DNA of 64,000 bases from Mixophyes australis. Its lineage: Eukaryota > Chordata > Amphibia > Anura > Limnodynastidae. Location: contig JAVHZZ010000001.1 of the NCBI GenBank assembly GCA_036250195.1, forward strand, positions 398,092,117 to 398,156,116, written 5' to 3'. This document shows, piece after piece, positions 25,040 to 37,077 of this stretch. The position numbers and the translations under genes are program-made. The notes under the pieces are model-generated. The model saw only the letters and a program-made list of their open reading frames with translations, did no database searches and was not told the DNA's origin. How positions within the stretch are numbered: the first letter of the stretch is position 1; each line of letters opens with the position of its first letter.

Positions 25040-25350
25040 CTGTTTTCACTAGACTGATTTTCATATTCTTGTTCCTCCAGTTCTCTGTTATTAATTTAGT
25101 AGCACAGAAATACTTCAACCCTTCGATTAAGCAATTAAGGTAGCTTTTGTTATATGAGGAAACAGAGTGGTTGGGGAAACCTCTTTTAATATCTCTCATG
25201 TGTTCCTCATACGAATTTTTAATGTACGTTTGGTTTTCCCCACATACTGTTTCCTGCATTTGCACTCAAGAATATAATTCACATTTTTCGAATTACAGGT
25301 AATAAATTCTTCAATGGGATATTTTTGTCCATCAATAGAAGATATTACAA
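24927..25350 (-). pseudogene. Penelope-like element, GIY-YIG endonuclease domain
   Basis: Penelope-like retroelements carry a C-terminal GIY-YIG endonuclease that nicks target DNA. On the minus strand from about 25350, a CNSKN segment is followed by NYILECKCRKQYVGKTKR. This contains the Y-x(8-10)-YVG-x-T signature and the paired cysteines (CKC) usual in this clade. After a frameshift, HMRDIKRGF and NHSVS follow, then TLAPQGLNSDFELKWYL near the expected C-terminus. An AT microsatellite has expanded within the domain (24988-25031). The 3' untranslated part probably extends down to about 24050. It is a decayed fragment, and the reverse transcriptase of the same orientation is missing. Confidence 0.75.
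24988..25031. repeat. (AT)n microsatellite
   Basis: About 22 TA repeats. It sits inside the decayed Penelope endonuclease and adds a Tyr-Ile run to the open frame. Confidence 0.95.
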
Positions 25351-25359
25351 TATAATGTA

Positions 25360-26740
25360 CAACAACATACAGACTTCCAATGGACAAAAGGAAATAGAAA
25401 GGGAAATTAGCCAAATTTTGATTCAGAGGAAAAAATATGGGATAATCCCAGTTTAGAAAGGATCATTAGAAAGAAACCCTATAGAAAGAGTGGAACAAAG
25501 GAAATTAATGAGAAAGACAATGAAACTGGGGATAGATATAGGGATGATTTTAATCTCGTTTGTACTTCCAGTACATATGACTGTCTTTATGATAGGCAGG
25601 CTAAATCCCCTTATTTTTTAGATTGGATAAAACGAGAAATATATAAGGGATAGAAAGAATCACTCAAAATAATAAAAAAAGGAAAAGGGGAAAATTAGAG
25701 GTAAACGAGGTAGAAATCAGAAGAAGATATCTAAAGTAAGATGACAAGAAGTGTAGGGCAAAAGAATCCTATGCCCATAAGGAAGATGAGGATAATGCTA
25801 AGATATTTAACTTGAATAGTTATATCTTAACCAAGGAAGAGGAATCAATTCTTGGAAATTACTTATATTTCCCCAATTAATCAGATTAATCATTTTGATG
25901 TTTTTGTAGATATACAAACATTTCTGAGGAAACTGTTAATTTTTTTTTGCTTCTAATGGATAAGAACAAGAAATTCTTGAAAATTAATTTGGGAAAGGGT
26001 CCACATTCAACCCTACTTACTTTAGAGGTAACTTTATTGAAATGTTTGGTAAGCTAGTGGTGGAAGAGGTAGAAAAATTAGATCTTAAGAAGGTTAAACA
26101 TCAGAATTTAAATAAGGGGGAGAAGGACTCATTAAAAAAGCTATGTGAGAACCTGCCGATATGGGTGGGGCAACTGTCATCTTGAATAAAGGGGATTATA
26201 TTGATGAGATAATGAGACCGTTGAATGATGGCTTGACATATAAGAAGTTAAAGGGAGATCCCACAGACAAAATGAAGATGAACTTTGAAATGATGATAGA
26301 GGAATATTACGAGAAATGCACAATAACTTAGGATGAGGTAGATTTTCTATGAATAGAGAATCCCTCAATACCTGTAATTTATATATTGGCAAAAATTCAC
26401 AAGAATAGAGATAAACCGCCTGGAAGACTTATCATAGCTGGAACAAAATCCATCACATCTATCTATATTGATAGATTTTAGTTTGCAAACTATAGTGAAG
26501 GTGAATAGAGCATATTTCAGGGATACAACTGATATTTGGAAATTGAATTGATATTAAAATTGCAAGATATTCCTTGGGATGAGGATTGTTACCTTATAAC
26601 GGTTGATGTGAGTTCATTCTATTCTATTATCGACCATAAATTTGAGATGTTCCACCATGTAAAGAGTGTGTTGTATTTAGCTTTGTTGAGGCCATATTTA
26701 AACTACTTGTCAAAGTTAGATGCAGAAAGCTAAAATCTAC
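25360..26740 (+). pseudogene. Penelope-like reverse transcriptase fragment
   Basis: Plus-strand sequence opposite in orientation to the GIY-YIG piece next to it. The N-terminal region near 25800-25940 shows NLNSYILTKEEES in one frame and HFDVFVDIQTFLRKL in another. Near 26540-26645 the segment LQDIPWDEDCYLITVDVSSF includes the motif-A aspartate of the polymerase (VDVSS). Many stops and frameshifts occur between these islands, and the copy ends shortly after motif A. The reverse transcriptase is therefore incomplete and inactive. Assignment rests on the spaced motif islands and on the adjoining GIY-YIG domain. Confidence 0.65.
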
Positions 26741-26744
26741 ATCT

Positions 26745-27250
26745 ATTCAAATGGAATCCCTTACTTCAATTTAACCTTTGCAGTCTGCTCCCTTCCATTT
26801 TGCAGACAGCAACTCTACAAAATCATGCTTCTCACCTAAGGGAAAGCATATGCACAGTTTCAATACTCTACATACAAGCCTGCCCCTAAGGTGACTCCTC
26901 TGTGAGACGTCATAATTGTCACAGTCAGGGCTTAGCTGCTCTTATCTCTTTGTGAATGCAGTTTGTCTCTGTACACAGAGGTCTCCTGTATCCAGCAGGG
27001 GTGCACCTACGCAGTTGGCTCTTTCTGTAGCGGGCTGACTGTGAGGAAAGGCACCAGCAGTGAGGCCCACCAGGGATTTCTCCGGTACCCTGGTGGACCA
27101 GTCTAATCCTGAGTGTTGCTAATTAGCAGTCTCACGGATGAATAATCCCAGCTGCGAATTGCTTTAGGTTGAGTTACAGTCAGGTGGAATCGCCAGCCCA
27201 AGCGGGGGTGAGCCCATCTGCTCATCCCTGTATGTGAGGGTGACATCGCA
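26745..27250. other. Unassigned, possibly repeat-derived
   Basis: GC-richer sequence without a reading frame or recognisable ends. It may be part of an LTR or of the element that follows. Confidence 0.35.
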
Positions 27251-27900
27251 CTCAAAGCTTCCTCTTGCTACACACTCACAGTGTGTAAGAGCAGGAAGAA
27301 GGAAAGCGCATCACTGCTAGCTGCATCAGATCTCATCTCCAGTGTAGTCAGTAGGTGTTGGGGTCTCCAACTGTAAATGGCCTGACAAATGGTCTGATCA
27401 CATGTGGGGAGGCCTGATGGGCATGTCGAGGCATGTGAGGATGTCTGAGTGACATGTGGGGATATCTTGGAGTACACATGTACTCTGAGGTCTTGTGGGA
27501 GTCTGAGTGCATGTGGGTGCAATTTGTGGCAAGTGGGATCCTGAATGCATGTAGGTATTGGAGCATATGGGAGGTCTGAATGGCACGTGGTGGAATTTTG
27601 GAGTAAGTAAGGAACACGTGGGGGCATTTTGGGATGATGTGGGTGTACAGAGGTTACTTTTGAGCTGTATTTTTCTCAAAATGAAGGGTAATGTGTGGCT
27701 ATTTAAAATGTTGAATGGCAGTATTGTTTACTGTGTGATCTGTGTTATGTAATGTGTTCACTTATTGCTTGGATTTACAGATTTCTTGTACCTATACATT
27801 TTCCAAGAAGGCCCCAAAATTTCAGGATCCAGATAAGAAACCAGCAACAGGTTGCGAAAGCTGCAGGTAGGAGAAAACAACCCAATCCACCAACAGCCTT
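27250..27900 (+). mobile_element. Partial member of the minisatellite-bearing element family
   Basis: The 5' part (27380-27650) is a degenerate tandem array built on CATGTGGG and GGTCTGA words. It is followed by an exon-like block (27779-27871) that contains TTCCAAGAAGGCC, CAGGATCCAGATAAG and AAACCAGCAACAGG. That block matches 5020-5115 of the complete hAT element. The terminal inverted repeats were not found, so the borders are approximate. Open frames on the minus strand (27268-27679) come from the array. Confidence 0.55.
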
Positions 27901-28049
27901 GTTCAACAACTATTTTTTTCCCCACTTCTACTTGCCCCCACGTGCTGGCCATTACTTCAATACTGGGTTTGTTGGGGGCTTGTCTGTTTTATTTGCACTC
28001 TGGTCCCACAGCCCTGTGTGTCACTACACTTTCATGGGTAGATAACCTT

Positions 28050-28386
28050 TATCATCACCATCTATTTATATAGAGCCACTAATTCCACCGTGCTGTACAG
28101 AGAACTCGCTCACATCATTTCCTGTCCCATTGGGCTTATAGTCTAAATTCCATAACACACAGACATACACAAGACAAACAGACTAGGGTCAATTTATTTG
28201 CAGCCAATTAACCTACCAACACCTTTTTGGAGTGTGGGAGTAAACCGTAGTACCCGGAGGAAACCCACGCAAACATGGGGAGAACATACAAACGCCTCAC
28301 AGATAAGGCCATGGTCAGGAATTTAACTCATGATCCCAGTGCTGAAAGGCAGAAGTGATAACCACTTAGCCACAGTGCTGCCCATT
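28050..28386 (+). repeat. Dispersed repeat, copy A
   Basis: Starts with ATCTATTTATATAGAGCCAC and CTGTACAGAGAACTC. It continues through TTTTTGGAGTGTGGGAG and AACCCACGCAAACATGGGGA and ends at GCTGCCCAT. Near-full-length relatives lie at 40600-40922 (plus) and shorter ones at 33155-33368 (plus), 37848-38102 (minus) and 39052-39102 (plus). It is non-coding. The GGCGC-x-ATATAAA-type end suggests a SINE or a LINE 3' tail (L2-like), which is inference. Confidence 0.7.
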
Positions 28387-28791
28387 ATAGCTGGTTTCTT
28401 GTGACATTTCAAAACATTAATCCCTCCATGCAACAAAGAAAAATATGTGCTAATGCTTCTTGACTAAAGCAGATGAACAAAGAAATAAAAGTGTATAGTG
28501 CGCATGGAACATAAATGGAAACTCATTTATTTCTGGGGACTGTCCCAAGTGTTCCTTGAAATTAATGTATCTGTTCCTTTTTGATTTTTGTAATGTCACA
28601 TTTGTGATTTGTCTGCTGCCTGAATAAGAAAAATGAAAATTTAAAGCTCAACAATGTAAAACTTTGAGAAGGTTTGCGTGGAGTCTGATATCATCACATT
28701 ATACAGTAATTCCAGAAAGCCCAGGACATGCACTGAACCAGGGCAGAGGATGCTGTGATCCTGAAGTAGGGAACCTTAGAGAATATGCCTT

Positions 28792-30213
28792 AAAAATAAG
28801 CGGCATGTGTCCCAGCTACCCGCTGCTGTACCTCTTAGGCCGGTCCGTCCATCTGTTGCATGCAGGCTACGGTCCATTTCGGATGCCATGCAGGTGTGGG
28901 ATAGAACTATAGGGCTGCATCCAAATTTTGTTCTCCCGTCTCGTAATCTCTCCCCACAGGCAGTGGCTCAGCTTATCCCAGACATAAATCTTGCTGTTTG
29001 GAAAGCTAGAGGGATTACCTCCATGTCGGATTTATTTGCCCAAGACCTCTTTCTTCCCTTTCCTCAGCTCCAAGCTCGTTATAGTTTGCCATCCTCAGAG
29101 ACATATAGGTACTTGCAAATCAGACACTGGGTCAGAACTTTCTCTAGGACCCCCCACTCCCTTATTTCACTCCCAATACATGTCATTGATAGATTGACGA
29201 AGGGTAGTGGGAGAGACGGAATAACATTCTGGTACCACTACATTTACTCCCTGATCCCCCCAACTAAAACACCTGCACACACCCAGTGGGAGACAGATGT
29301 GCAGTTCGTGCTCACTGAGCGATAATGGGAGAGAATCTATGTAACTTCCCACCGTATGTCTAAATGCATTAACCATACCGAGATGCAGGTTAAACTTCTC
29401 AACAGGCTATACCTTACCACGGAACGGCTACACAGGTTCTGGCCAAGCCAATCAAAATTGTGCTGGCGTCAATGTGCCCAAATAGCAGATATCTTCCATG
29501 TATTCTGGTTATGTCCAGTGATCCAGCCGTTGTGGAGCGAGGTATTTACTTTGATTTCTTCAGTTTTGAAGACTCCTGTTGCTCCAGACCCAGCTTTAGC
29601 TCTCCTCCACATCTACCCGACTTCTATTCCAAAGCACGATCACTATGTATTGGGACACATTTTGATTGCTGCTAGAGCAGCAATAGCACAAAATTGGAAG
29701 TCTCAGACCCCCTTTACCACTGCTCGCATCATCTCAAAGATACAATACAGCTTTGAGATGGAAACAACAGACACGCCCTACGCCTCATCTGCATCAGCTC
29801 CCATCATGAAGTGGTTTAGGTGGCACGTGTACATTACGGACGGCCCTGTGTCTCCTCAGGATATTTCTGGTTTCCCATCAGACCACTCTCCAGCAGCGGC
29901 TCTTCTAGAACCCCCCGGCCAGCCGATCAGCCCGCATCCCCTGTTAGTCTATTTATGTTGGAGAAGCCTCCAGAATGACAAAATATAGTTTGACATGCCC
30001 TGCAACATTTCTCTATGTTAAATTGTATACTGTTAATATTATGTGCCTTATCTTAATTCAGTGATCCTCCTTCCCCCTGCGTGGGGATTCCCATGTGTTT
30101 TTCCCTATGTCTGTACTTTCTTTCCCCCCTTCCCTTTTTTTTTCTGTACCCCATATACCTTTGGAAAAATTCAATAAAAATATTGATGCAAAAAAAAAAA
30201 AAATAAGCGGCAT
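28792..30213 (+). mobile_element. 5'-truncated L1/Tx1-type LINE with 15-bp TSD
   Basis: The insertion spans 28807-30198 and is bracketed by an exact 15-bp duplication, AAAAATAAGCGGCAT, at 28792-28806 and 30199-30213. It encodes the C-terminal part of a LINE ORF2, then about 200 bp of 3' untranslated sequence with AATAAA at 30173 and a poly(A) tail. Truncation at the 5' end, an A tail and a duplication of this length are the signature of target-primed reverse transcription. The perfect duplication suggests a fairly recent insertion. Confidence 0.9.
28807..29988 (+). pseudogene. LINE (L1/Tx1-type) ORF2 C-terminal region
   Basis: This is the C-terminal third of a non-LTR retrotransposon ORF2, downstream of the polymerase. 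One frame is open from the insertion point to 29325, interrupted by a single TAA at 29323-29325, and then open in the same frame to 29988. Features typical of L1-like C-termini are the RHWVRTF segment near residue 108 and the cysteine/histidine block CWRQCAQIADIFHVFWLCPV (about 29461-29520), followed by PLWSEVFTLISSVL. The endonuclease and catalytic polymerase motifs are absent because of truncation. It cannot be functional. Confidence 0.75.
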
Positions 30214-30559
30214 ATCTAGCAAGACATAACCAACATACCTTCCTGCAACAATTCATGGAGTCATAAGGCTGTGTAGGTGAACAACAGGGGGAAGCTACAT
30301 GAGCCAATCCCTGAAGGAATGTGCTAACTTGGAAAAATTAGGCCAGGGGATGCTAAAAATAAGACTGCCAGTATAGAAACAGAGTGAAGTAAATGGGGAA
30401 ATAGGATTCCCTTTCTTACCAATGCAAAGTTGAAGCTCCAATCATGGTGGTATACATGGGTGGACACGTGCTTTCTCATTCTGGAGCCTAGTTTGAATAT
30501 ACATCCTTTTGGCCCCCATCTTTGTAATTATAGTCATTGCGTATAGTTACATTGTACAA

Positions 30560-31660
30560 GCTGTTCAGCGTCGTCTGTCATCTTTTTTTTTTTTTTTTTT
30601 TTTCTTTTTCTTTTTTTACCCAAGCATGTTTCGGTTTGGATTACAAATATGAGGGTCCATCAGGCCTGAAGAACAGAAGACTGCAATTAACAAGGGGTTC
30701 TTCTAGCCAGAAGAACAGAAGCTATTTACAAGTAGGGACATTTAAAATTACAAATTAATTATGGACATGGTTTACAAGCATTTTCAGATTAAAAGCTGCT
30801 GACAACAGATGAAGAATTCAGATTGGTAAGTATATTGGGGTTTTCTTATTTTTAATAAATTTATGTGGTATAAATGACGGTGTTTAGTGTATTTATTCGG
30901 ATAAAATATTGTGGTTTTGTAAACATTTTGTTTTGTGGTACTACAGGTCTCAGCCAGCCATGGGTGTCAGGGCATGTTGGCACTTGTGGTTCTCCAAGTG
31001 CCAGCATGCCCTGGCTGCCATGGGTATGCTGGTGCTTGTAGTTGTACAAGCATCAGCATGCCCACACTGTTTGGGGCAGCCCGGGTTGGCTGGGACTTTC
31101 GCCTATATTACCCTACACCCACCGCCAAGGGGTGTAGGAAAAGCCCTTGTGATTTCAGCGCTGGGCTGGTTGTTCTTAGACGGAGGGCCCACTTGTTTTT
31201 TTCGGCAGACCCCACTCCCTAGGAAATCCAGCCCAGTGCTGAACAGCCTGGGGTTGGTGTCATTATGGCAGGAGAACCCCTGCCACGTGCCCCCCTGCTA
31301 TAGTACCACCCAACCCGGCTGGTTTACCTAGTGCTGGTTGAGTGAAAATCGGGGGGGACCCCACGCAATTTTTTTCCCAATTTTCATGCAACCAGCAGTA
31401 AGCTGGCAGTACTAGGGTTAATAGTGTTCGAACGGGGGGACCCCACGCTTTTTCTTTTTTAACATTTATCTATTTTTAAAATCTTGACAGCCTCCGGACA
31501 GCCTACTCTCATGGAAAGTATACAGGTGTTCTAGCTGAATCATTGCCTGCTTGCTGGAATGGAAGTTCATCGGTGGGGGTCCCCACTATATTTGGGAAAT
31601 ATGTGCTTTCCAGAATGTTCACTCATAAGAAGGGTCCACTGATATTAAGGGAATTGATTA
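30560..31660 (+). repeat. Unclassified repeat with twin hairpins
   Basis: Contains a T-rich tract (30580-30617), a donor-like GTAAGTAT near 30827, two adjacent perfect-arm hairpins (30968-31013 and 31022-31063), and GC-rich sequence to about 31460 in which GGGGGACCCCACGC occurs twice. It probably belongs to a non-autonomous DNA transposon. The GCATGC-containing hairpin words resemble those of the 46528-46675 MITE. Overlapping open frames (30909-31331) show no domain. Confidence 0.45.
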
Positions 31661-33150
31661 TTTCTACTCATAAGTGATGTGTGAAGAGATGTGTATCAAT
31701 TTGTTCACACCAGAAAAACATGTTTGTTCCATACACTGCCCTGCTGTGGTGTGCATATAAAACTGCCATACTATATATTACTCTGACCTGTGATACTGTA
31801 TATACTCAGGATGCATATACATTCTTCTGGGTAATTGGTACTGCAACCTACTTTACTGAATTGATTAACCATTTACAGTAAGTTTTAATATTACCTATAT
31901 GTTATTTAGCCATAATAAAATCAAATATGTCACTTTTAGCTTGTTGTATAGCTTTGCATTGCAATATTGAGTACAAATACTGAATGTGTATGCTTACAAA
32001 AATCAAGATGAAACTAGCAGCTCTGTATTGCTGCAGCTAGTAAACATCTGTAAGCAAAGACTGGCATACCTCAAGATTTCACACAGTTAAACGGGTAAAA
32101 AACTTTTTTATTGAGACAGCGGTAAGCTGACATATACAAATGAAAATATAAAAGTACAGAGCATGAATGCATAACAGGATAACATACATGGTAAATTCCA
32201 ACAAGTGTGCTGAGATTTCACATAAATAACAATGTAAAATATGTGAAAGGTTCAGGGTAAGAGGGGGTGGCTGAACGGAGATTCGGAGAACCTGTCAAGC
32301 TAGCGCCCACTGGTGTTAATTGAGAGAAGAACACAAATGCCTGTAGATAGGTGGATGAGGCACATCAAACATGCTATCCGTGGCATCAAGTAGTACAGAA
32401 CGGTGAAGAGATGAAATGTACTAAGCGCATGTTCCAAATGCGGTGAACCATTTCTTCGTGTTTCGCAATATGCAAATCAGAGTACAATGTTCAGGAGGGT
32501 CAGGAGTCTACCATTCGGAGGCGATCTAGCTAGTGGTAGCTGCGCAGTCATGTTGGATCATTTTATTAGCTTATGTTGAGACAAGGTGGCTATAAGTCTT
32601 CTGGAATTATGGTAAACAAGGCAGAGGTCTCCAATAATGTTTTGAGGCTAGAAGGAGATTCAGGCATATATTGGTGCGCAAAATAACACACTAAAAATAC
32701 AATCAAAATACTACGAAAACCGGGGAGACACCAAGTGGAGCAAAATCTAAGAAAAAGGATTTTGTTATGGATTCAAGGCTCAAGCTCTCAGAATGCATAT
32801 CCAGAGGGAAAGTTGGGTTGTCCTGCGAGGAATGACCTGTGGAGTAAAAGATAGGAGAGAGAACACTTTAGTCGTTTTGTCCCATATGCTGCAGGAAAAA
32901 GAGAAGCAGCTCTATAAAGCGAACAATGAGGTATCCAATGAGAAATGGTGTCCATTAAATCTGCTTCAAAGTCAACCCAAAATCTGAAACCTAGGCAAAC
33001 ATGCAGTTCTGGAAATCAGGAACCAGACCTGATTTACCTCTTTGGAGCCTGTAGGTGCATATTTGGTGCAGTTTGCTACACCCCATCGACTAGCCACACT
33101 TCTTTTACATTCCAAAATCCTGGAGGCCCTGCCACTGAGATTGCATTGAC
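31661..33150. other. Mostly unassigned; possible minus-strand retroposed 3' end
   Basis: At 32098-32125 the complement reads CTCAATAAA followed by an A-rich stretch, like a poly(A) signal and tail pointing left. A retroposed 3' end could therefore extend rightward from there. No coding motif or target duplication was found. The rest is unassigned. Confidence 0.35.
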
Positions 33151-33154
33151 ACCA

Positions 33155-33368
33155 TCATAAATGTTTATTTATATAGTACCATCAATTACACAGCACTGTA
33201 CCGAGAATATTTGTCACTCACATCAGTCACTGTCCCATTGGAGCTGTCAGTCTAAATTCCCTACCACATATACTAGGGTTAATTTTATCAGAAGCTGATT
33301 AACATACCAGTATGTTTTTGGAACATGGGAGGAAAACTACGCAAACATGGGGAGAACATACAAACTCC
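33155..33368 (+). repeat. Dispersed repeat, copy B (truncated)
   Basis: Same family as 28050-28386. It begins TTTATTTATATAGTACCATC and stops near AACATACAAACTCC. It lacks the final 80 or so bases. Confidence 0.65.
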
Positions 33369-33746
33369 ACACAGATCATTTTTCTCAATTCATCAGGGCT
33401 GCCACCAAAACAGCCATAGGGCATCATAATACAAGCCAATGTGGGCACATTGTTACATACCACTATCTAAAGAGAAGTATATTTTTACATTCAAGTAGCC
33501 TAATCAATATTATAATCTCAATAAATACTGTGAAAAAAGGAGTACTGGTTACCTGGATATTACGGGGATGGAATTATATATAAGTACATGTCTGTGTGCA
33601 TAAACATTTAACAAACTGTCCTTCACTGGCTAATGTCCAACATGAGTAACTCATCATCATCATTTCATTCAATTTCTTAGTAAATTATCTTTGGAATATT
33701 TCACATTATCACTTATTGACATTATTTTCACCTGCTAGACCCATAG

Positions 33747-33900
33747 GGCCTGATTCATTAAGGAACTTAGGCAAGAAATTTCTTACTTAAGTCTCCTGGA
33801 CAAAACCATGTTAAAAATGAAAGGGGTGAAAATCAATTTTCTATTTTGCACATAAGTTAGATAATGTCTGTTTTTTTTATGTAGCACACAAATATCAAAT
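33747..33900. repeat. Fragment of GGGCCTGATTCAT-ended MITE
   Basis: One end only, GGGCCTGATTCATTAAGG, matching the left terminus at 22085. The partner terminus is not visible. Confidence 0.45.
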
Positions 33901-35940
33901 AGTATGTATTCTCACTACATTTTGGGCAATGTAACATTATGAAAATAAACCCATTTGTTATGAATGTTTCATTTCATAGGTGTGTGCAGTAGGTGGAAGA
34001 GTCAGACTCTTCAGTGATACACATTACGTTTGTTTGCTGTATGCCGTAGCCTGTTAGCTGAACAAATAGAGTAACAATGTACACCTGCCTACCATCGTGT
34101 GATAGTGTTGTTGTCACGATACTGGTGTGTTTAGCTGAAGTCCAACGGCCAATAGCATACCTCCCAACATTTGGGTAGGCGGCATCGGGACAGGGAAGTG
34201 GATTATTAATAGACGTGTTTTCGTGCAGCCAACTAAGCAATCCCCAAAGTAATATAGAAATAAGGGAACGGGATAAGCAAAAAGTTAAGATTCTCATAGT
34301 GACTCAGTTCAATTACTGTATTAAGAGGCTCTGTAAGTAACTGGACCTGACCTCAGTAGTGAACTGTCTACTGTTTCCATTAATGCTGTTACCTTTTCTT
34401 GGAAATCCATTTGATTATTTTCACCAAACATAAGGTCCCTAAAATTGCCATTAGGTTTGGGATCAACCATTGCTGAAATAAACATACAATGAGAACTGAA
34501 CTGGGGTCAAATTGAAACTAAAGTGTGTGAGCTTTTCTTTCCCTTGTTCTTCTGAGTTGCTGCTAATGAAGAAAAACAAGTATTTATTGGATTCAATTGC
34601 TAAGACGTATCGGAAATCACAGACTCCTGATCAGAAAAGTCATCCTCTGTCAAGGTGGTCACTATCTTATGAAGGTTTCTGAGAAAATTTGACACATTTG
34701 GCTTCATTTAGAACAAATGCAGTCAAATGGTGCAAATCTACACGTGGACAAACCATGTTGCAATGCAAAAGCTGCAACTGCAATTTTCTATTCCATGCAG
34801 GGAAAATACTGGCTGCTTTTGCATGTAGCTCACAGTTAATGGTCAGCCTTATTTTATTAATGTGATTTAAAGTTAAACAGGGGCATGTCCCACTTCCAAA
34901 TTTAAATCTTCCACAGTTTCAATTTGTCCCATTCCCCTGAAGCACAACATGTATTTTTCAATGTGCTACTAGCTGGATTTACTCCTAGGTTTAAATCAGG
35001 CACTTAATGTCCAAGTTTTCCACAATATAGACACAGGTTGTTTGATGCATATTAAACATGCTTTGACCACTTTGTTCTATTGCTTGTGTGCATACGGCGT
35101 TAAAAGCAACTTTTTGACACTATGAAATTAGATCCCGTTGGCAGGATTATGAAGGAAAATAATCCAACTGAAAATAAAAATGTTGCAATTTAGGTATACT
35201 GCAATTAAATGAGGAATAATTGTAGGCCCACGTGCCAATATTAAGTGCACTGGGACATATAATTATGTTGACACCCTGAAGTGGTGAAATAACATGAAGC
35301 GAGGTGGCCCTTATATAACCTTCACTGCCGCCTCCTTTCTGGAGCATAATCTATTAGCTGGGAAGGATCCCCAGAGGAGGGATTCCAATTTTTTTGTGTT
35401 TAACCTTTTAGGCTTCCTCCATCTAATTTAGATGAACTGGTGACCCTGCATATTTATGTAATGTAAAAGTACAAGAAAAAAGGAATTTCTGTATGGACGG
35501 TAGTCAGGGGCACACTTATGAGGGTGCCTAGAACCCCATCTATCCATGCTCAAAAATTATATGCACTTGTGCAACTATACCATCAGTAGGGTGGAATGTG
35601 ACATTGGTTACTTTCAGTGTGAGCAGACTGAAGGAAGGACCTTCTATGAACTGCCCCTGTATCTCCTGATAGCAAGAGTGGCCATGACCTCTGACTTCTT
35701 CTCTCTGCTCAGTGCCGACCTTAAACTTAAGTCCCATAAATCCCCATACGCCAGAGGTTAAAGGGACCCCATGGGCAGCTGGGGTTAGAGGACACTTGGG
35801 TGTCTGGACTTGACACTATCATTCTTGGCTCCATCCACACATTCTGGAAAGAAAAGAAAATTTCTGGCAAGCCCTGTGTCTAAGTCGTATAATTGGATGA
35901 ACGAAAGTATATTGGTTAATATTGTTTTATTGGTCAATTG
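33901..35940. other. Unassigned intergenic sequence
   Basis: About 2 kb with no recognisable gene. A short CATACCTCCCAACATTTGGG block near 34158 resembles the end of the MITE family at 41731. Nothing else is assigned. Confidence 0.4.
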
Positions 35941-36239
35941 CACTCGGTATGCCACGCTACACGTGGCATACTGCGATCGCACGGTAAAATACGCACGTAC
36001 ACACTCGCATTACATTTAGTTATTTATATAATTCATATTCATATTGAATCCATTCTACAGTGATTTATGAGCAGATAGTATTTAGTTTATTATTAGTTTA
36101 TATATTATGATTATATGAACACCGCAGTGTTATTTAAGGTTCAGGTTATAGGAAATGTGTCATGTCTGATATCATTTTATTCCCCTATTCATCAGCAGCT
36201 GTTCGGTTTCATCGCCGAAGAGATCGCATATTGCATACT

Positions 36240-36810
36240 CTAGTTATTGATGTTAGGCAATAAATGGTCAGATTGATATCAAACTGTAAAATGCTAATGG
36301 ACTGTAACTGTAATGACCCAGTAACTGGTTTCTGGGTGGGAGAATCATCTGGAATGTTGACCTCCGCCTTTGAGGGGGTTGTTTGAACTAGCCTATGACC
36401 TGTTTACCCTGGACCCACCTGAAGTCTGGACCTATAGAAGCAAGCCACGTCATCTGCATTGTTCTCTCTGTAACACTGAATGTATATATAATCATAGCTG
36501 CGCTCCCAGTAGCTTCAGTCTTCTCTGACCACAGTATTCAAGGGTGAACTACTGTCCACTGGTACCCATGGGAGCGCAGCGAAGCGCATGCAAGCGCAGC
36601 GGTATGTATGTATCTTTTGGTATTGGCTGTACTGTAATGTATTATATTATAATCATGTATTGAACTGTTAACTTTTACATCTGCTAAAATAAATCACTTT
36701 GTGCGTTGGAAACACAATACAATCGATTGGGCAATGCTTATTTGAAACCGATAGAATTACTTTAATACCTGTGTCTAATAAAGTGACCTCCAGAGGCGAC
36801 TTAATACTTG
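36240..36810 (+). repeat. Possible solo LTR
   Basis: A 0.5-0.6-kb stretch has an LTR-like order of signals: an upstream GC-richer block, TATATATAATC near 36482, then AATAAA at 36690 and a T/G-rich stretch after it. GCGCAGCGAAGCGCATGC (36576 on) is a short internal direct repeat. No coding sequence, primer-binding site or target duplication is identified, so this is tentative. Confidence 0.25.
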
Positions 36811-37077
36811 TATTAGGAGCTTGCATTGCTTGACTTCATGACTTTTTTGTTGTAAAGGGTTTGAGCACACAACTGACATCTCTTGATAATTCTCTTATAG
36901 AGCGGACTGCAAGCTTTGTATGTTGTAGAGCTGGGCAACATGTTTCTCTTCATGTCTCATTGAACTACAAATCACAGTATACCTTGGCTAGCAGGGTATC
37001 TAGTCTTTTGCAACAGGAAAGTCACAAGTTGTTTACTTCTGGTATATACCACATTTTATAAGAACACAAAGAGCATA

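Noticed and set aside
24927..25350. Homing endonuclease or DNA-repair GIY-YIG gene
   Set aside because: The CKC and YVGKT wording and the adjoining Penelope reverse transcriptase identify it as a retroelement domain, and it is frameshifted.
27268..27679. Overlapping minus-strand open frames of 89-119 residues
   Set aside because: They come from a degenerate tandem array inside a non-autonomous element and have no domain.
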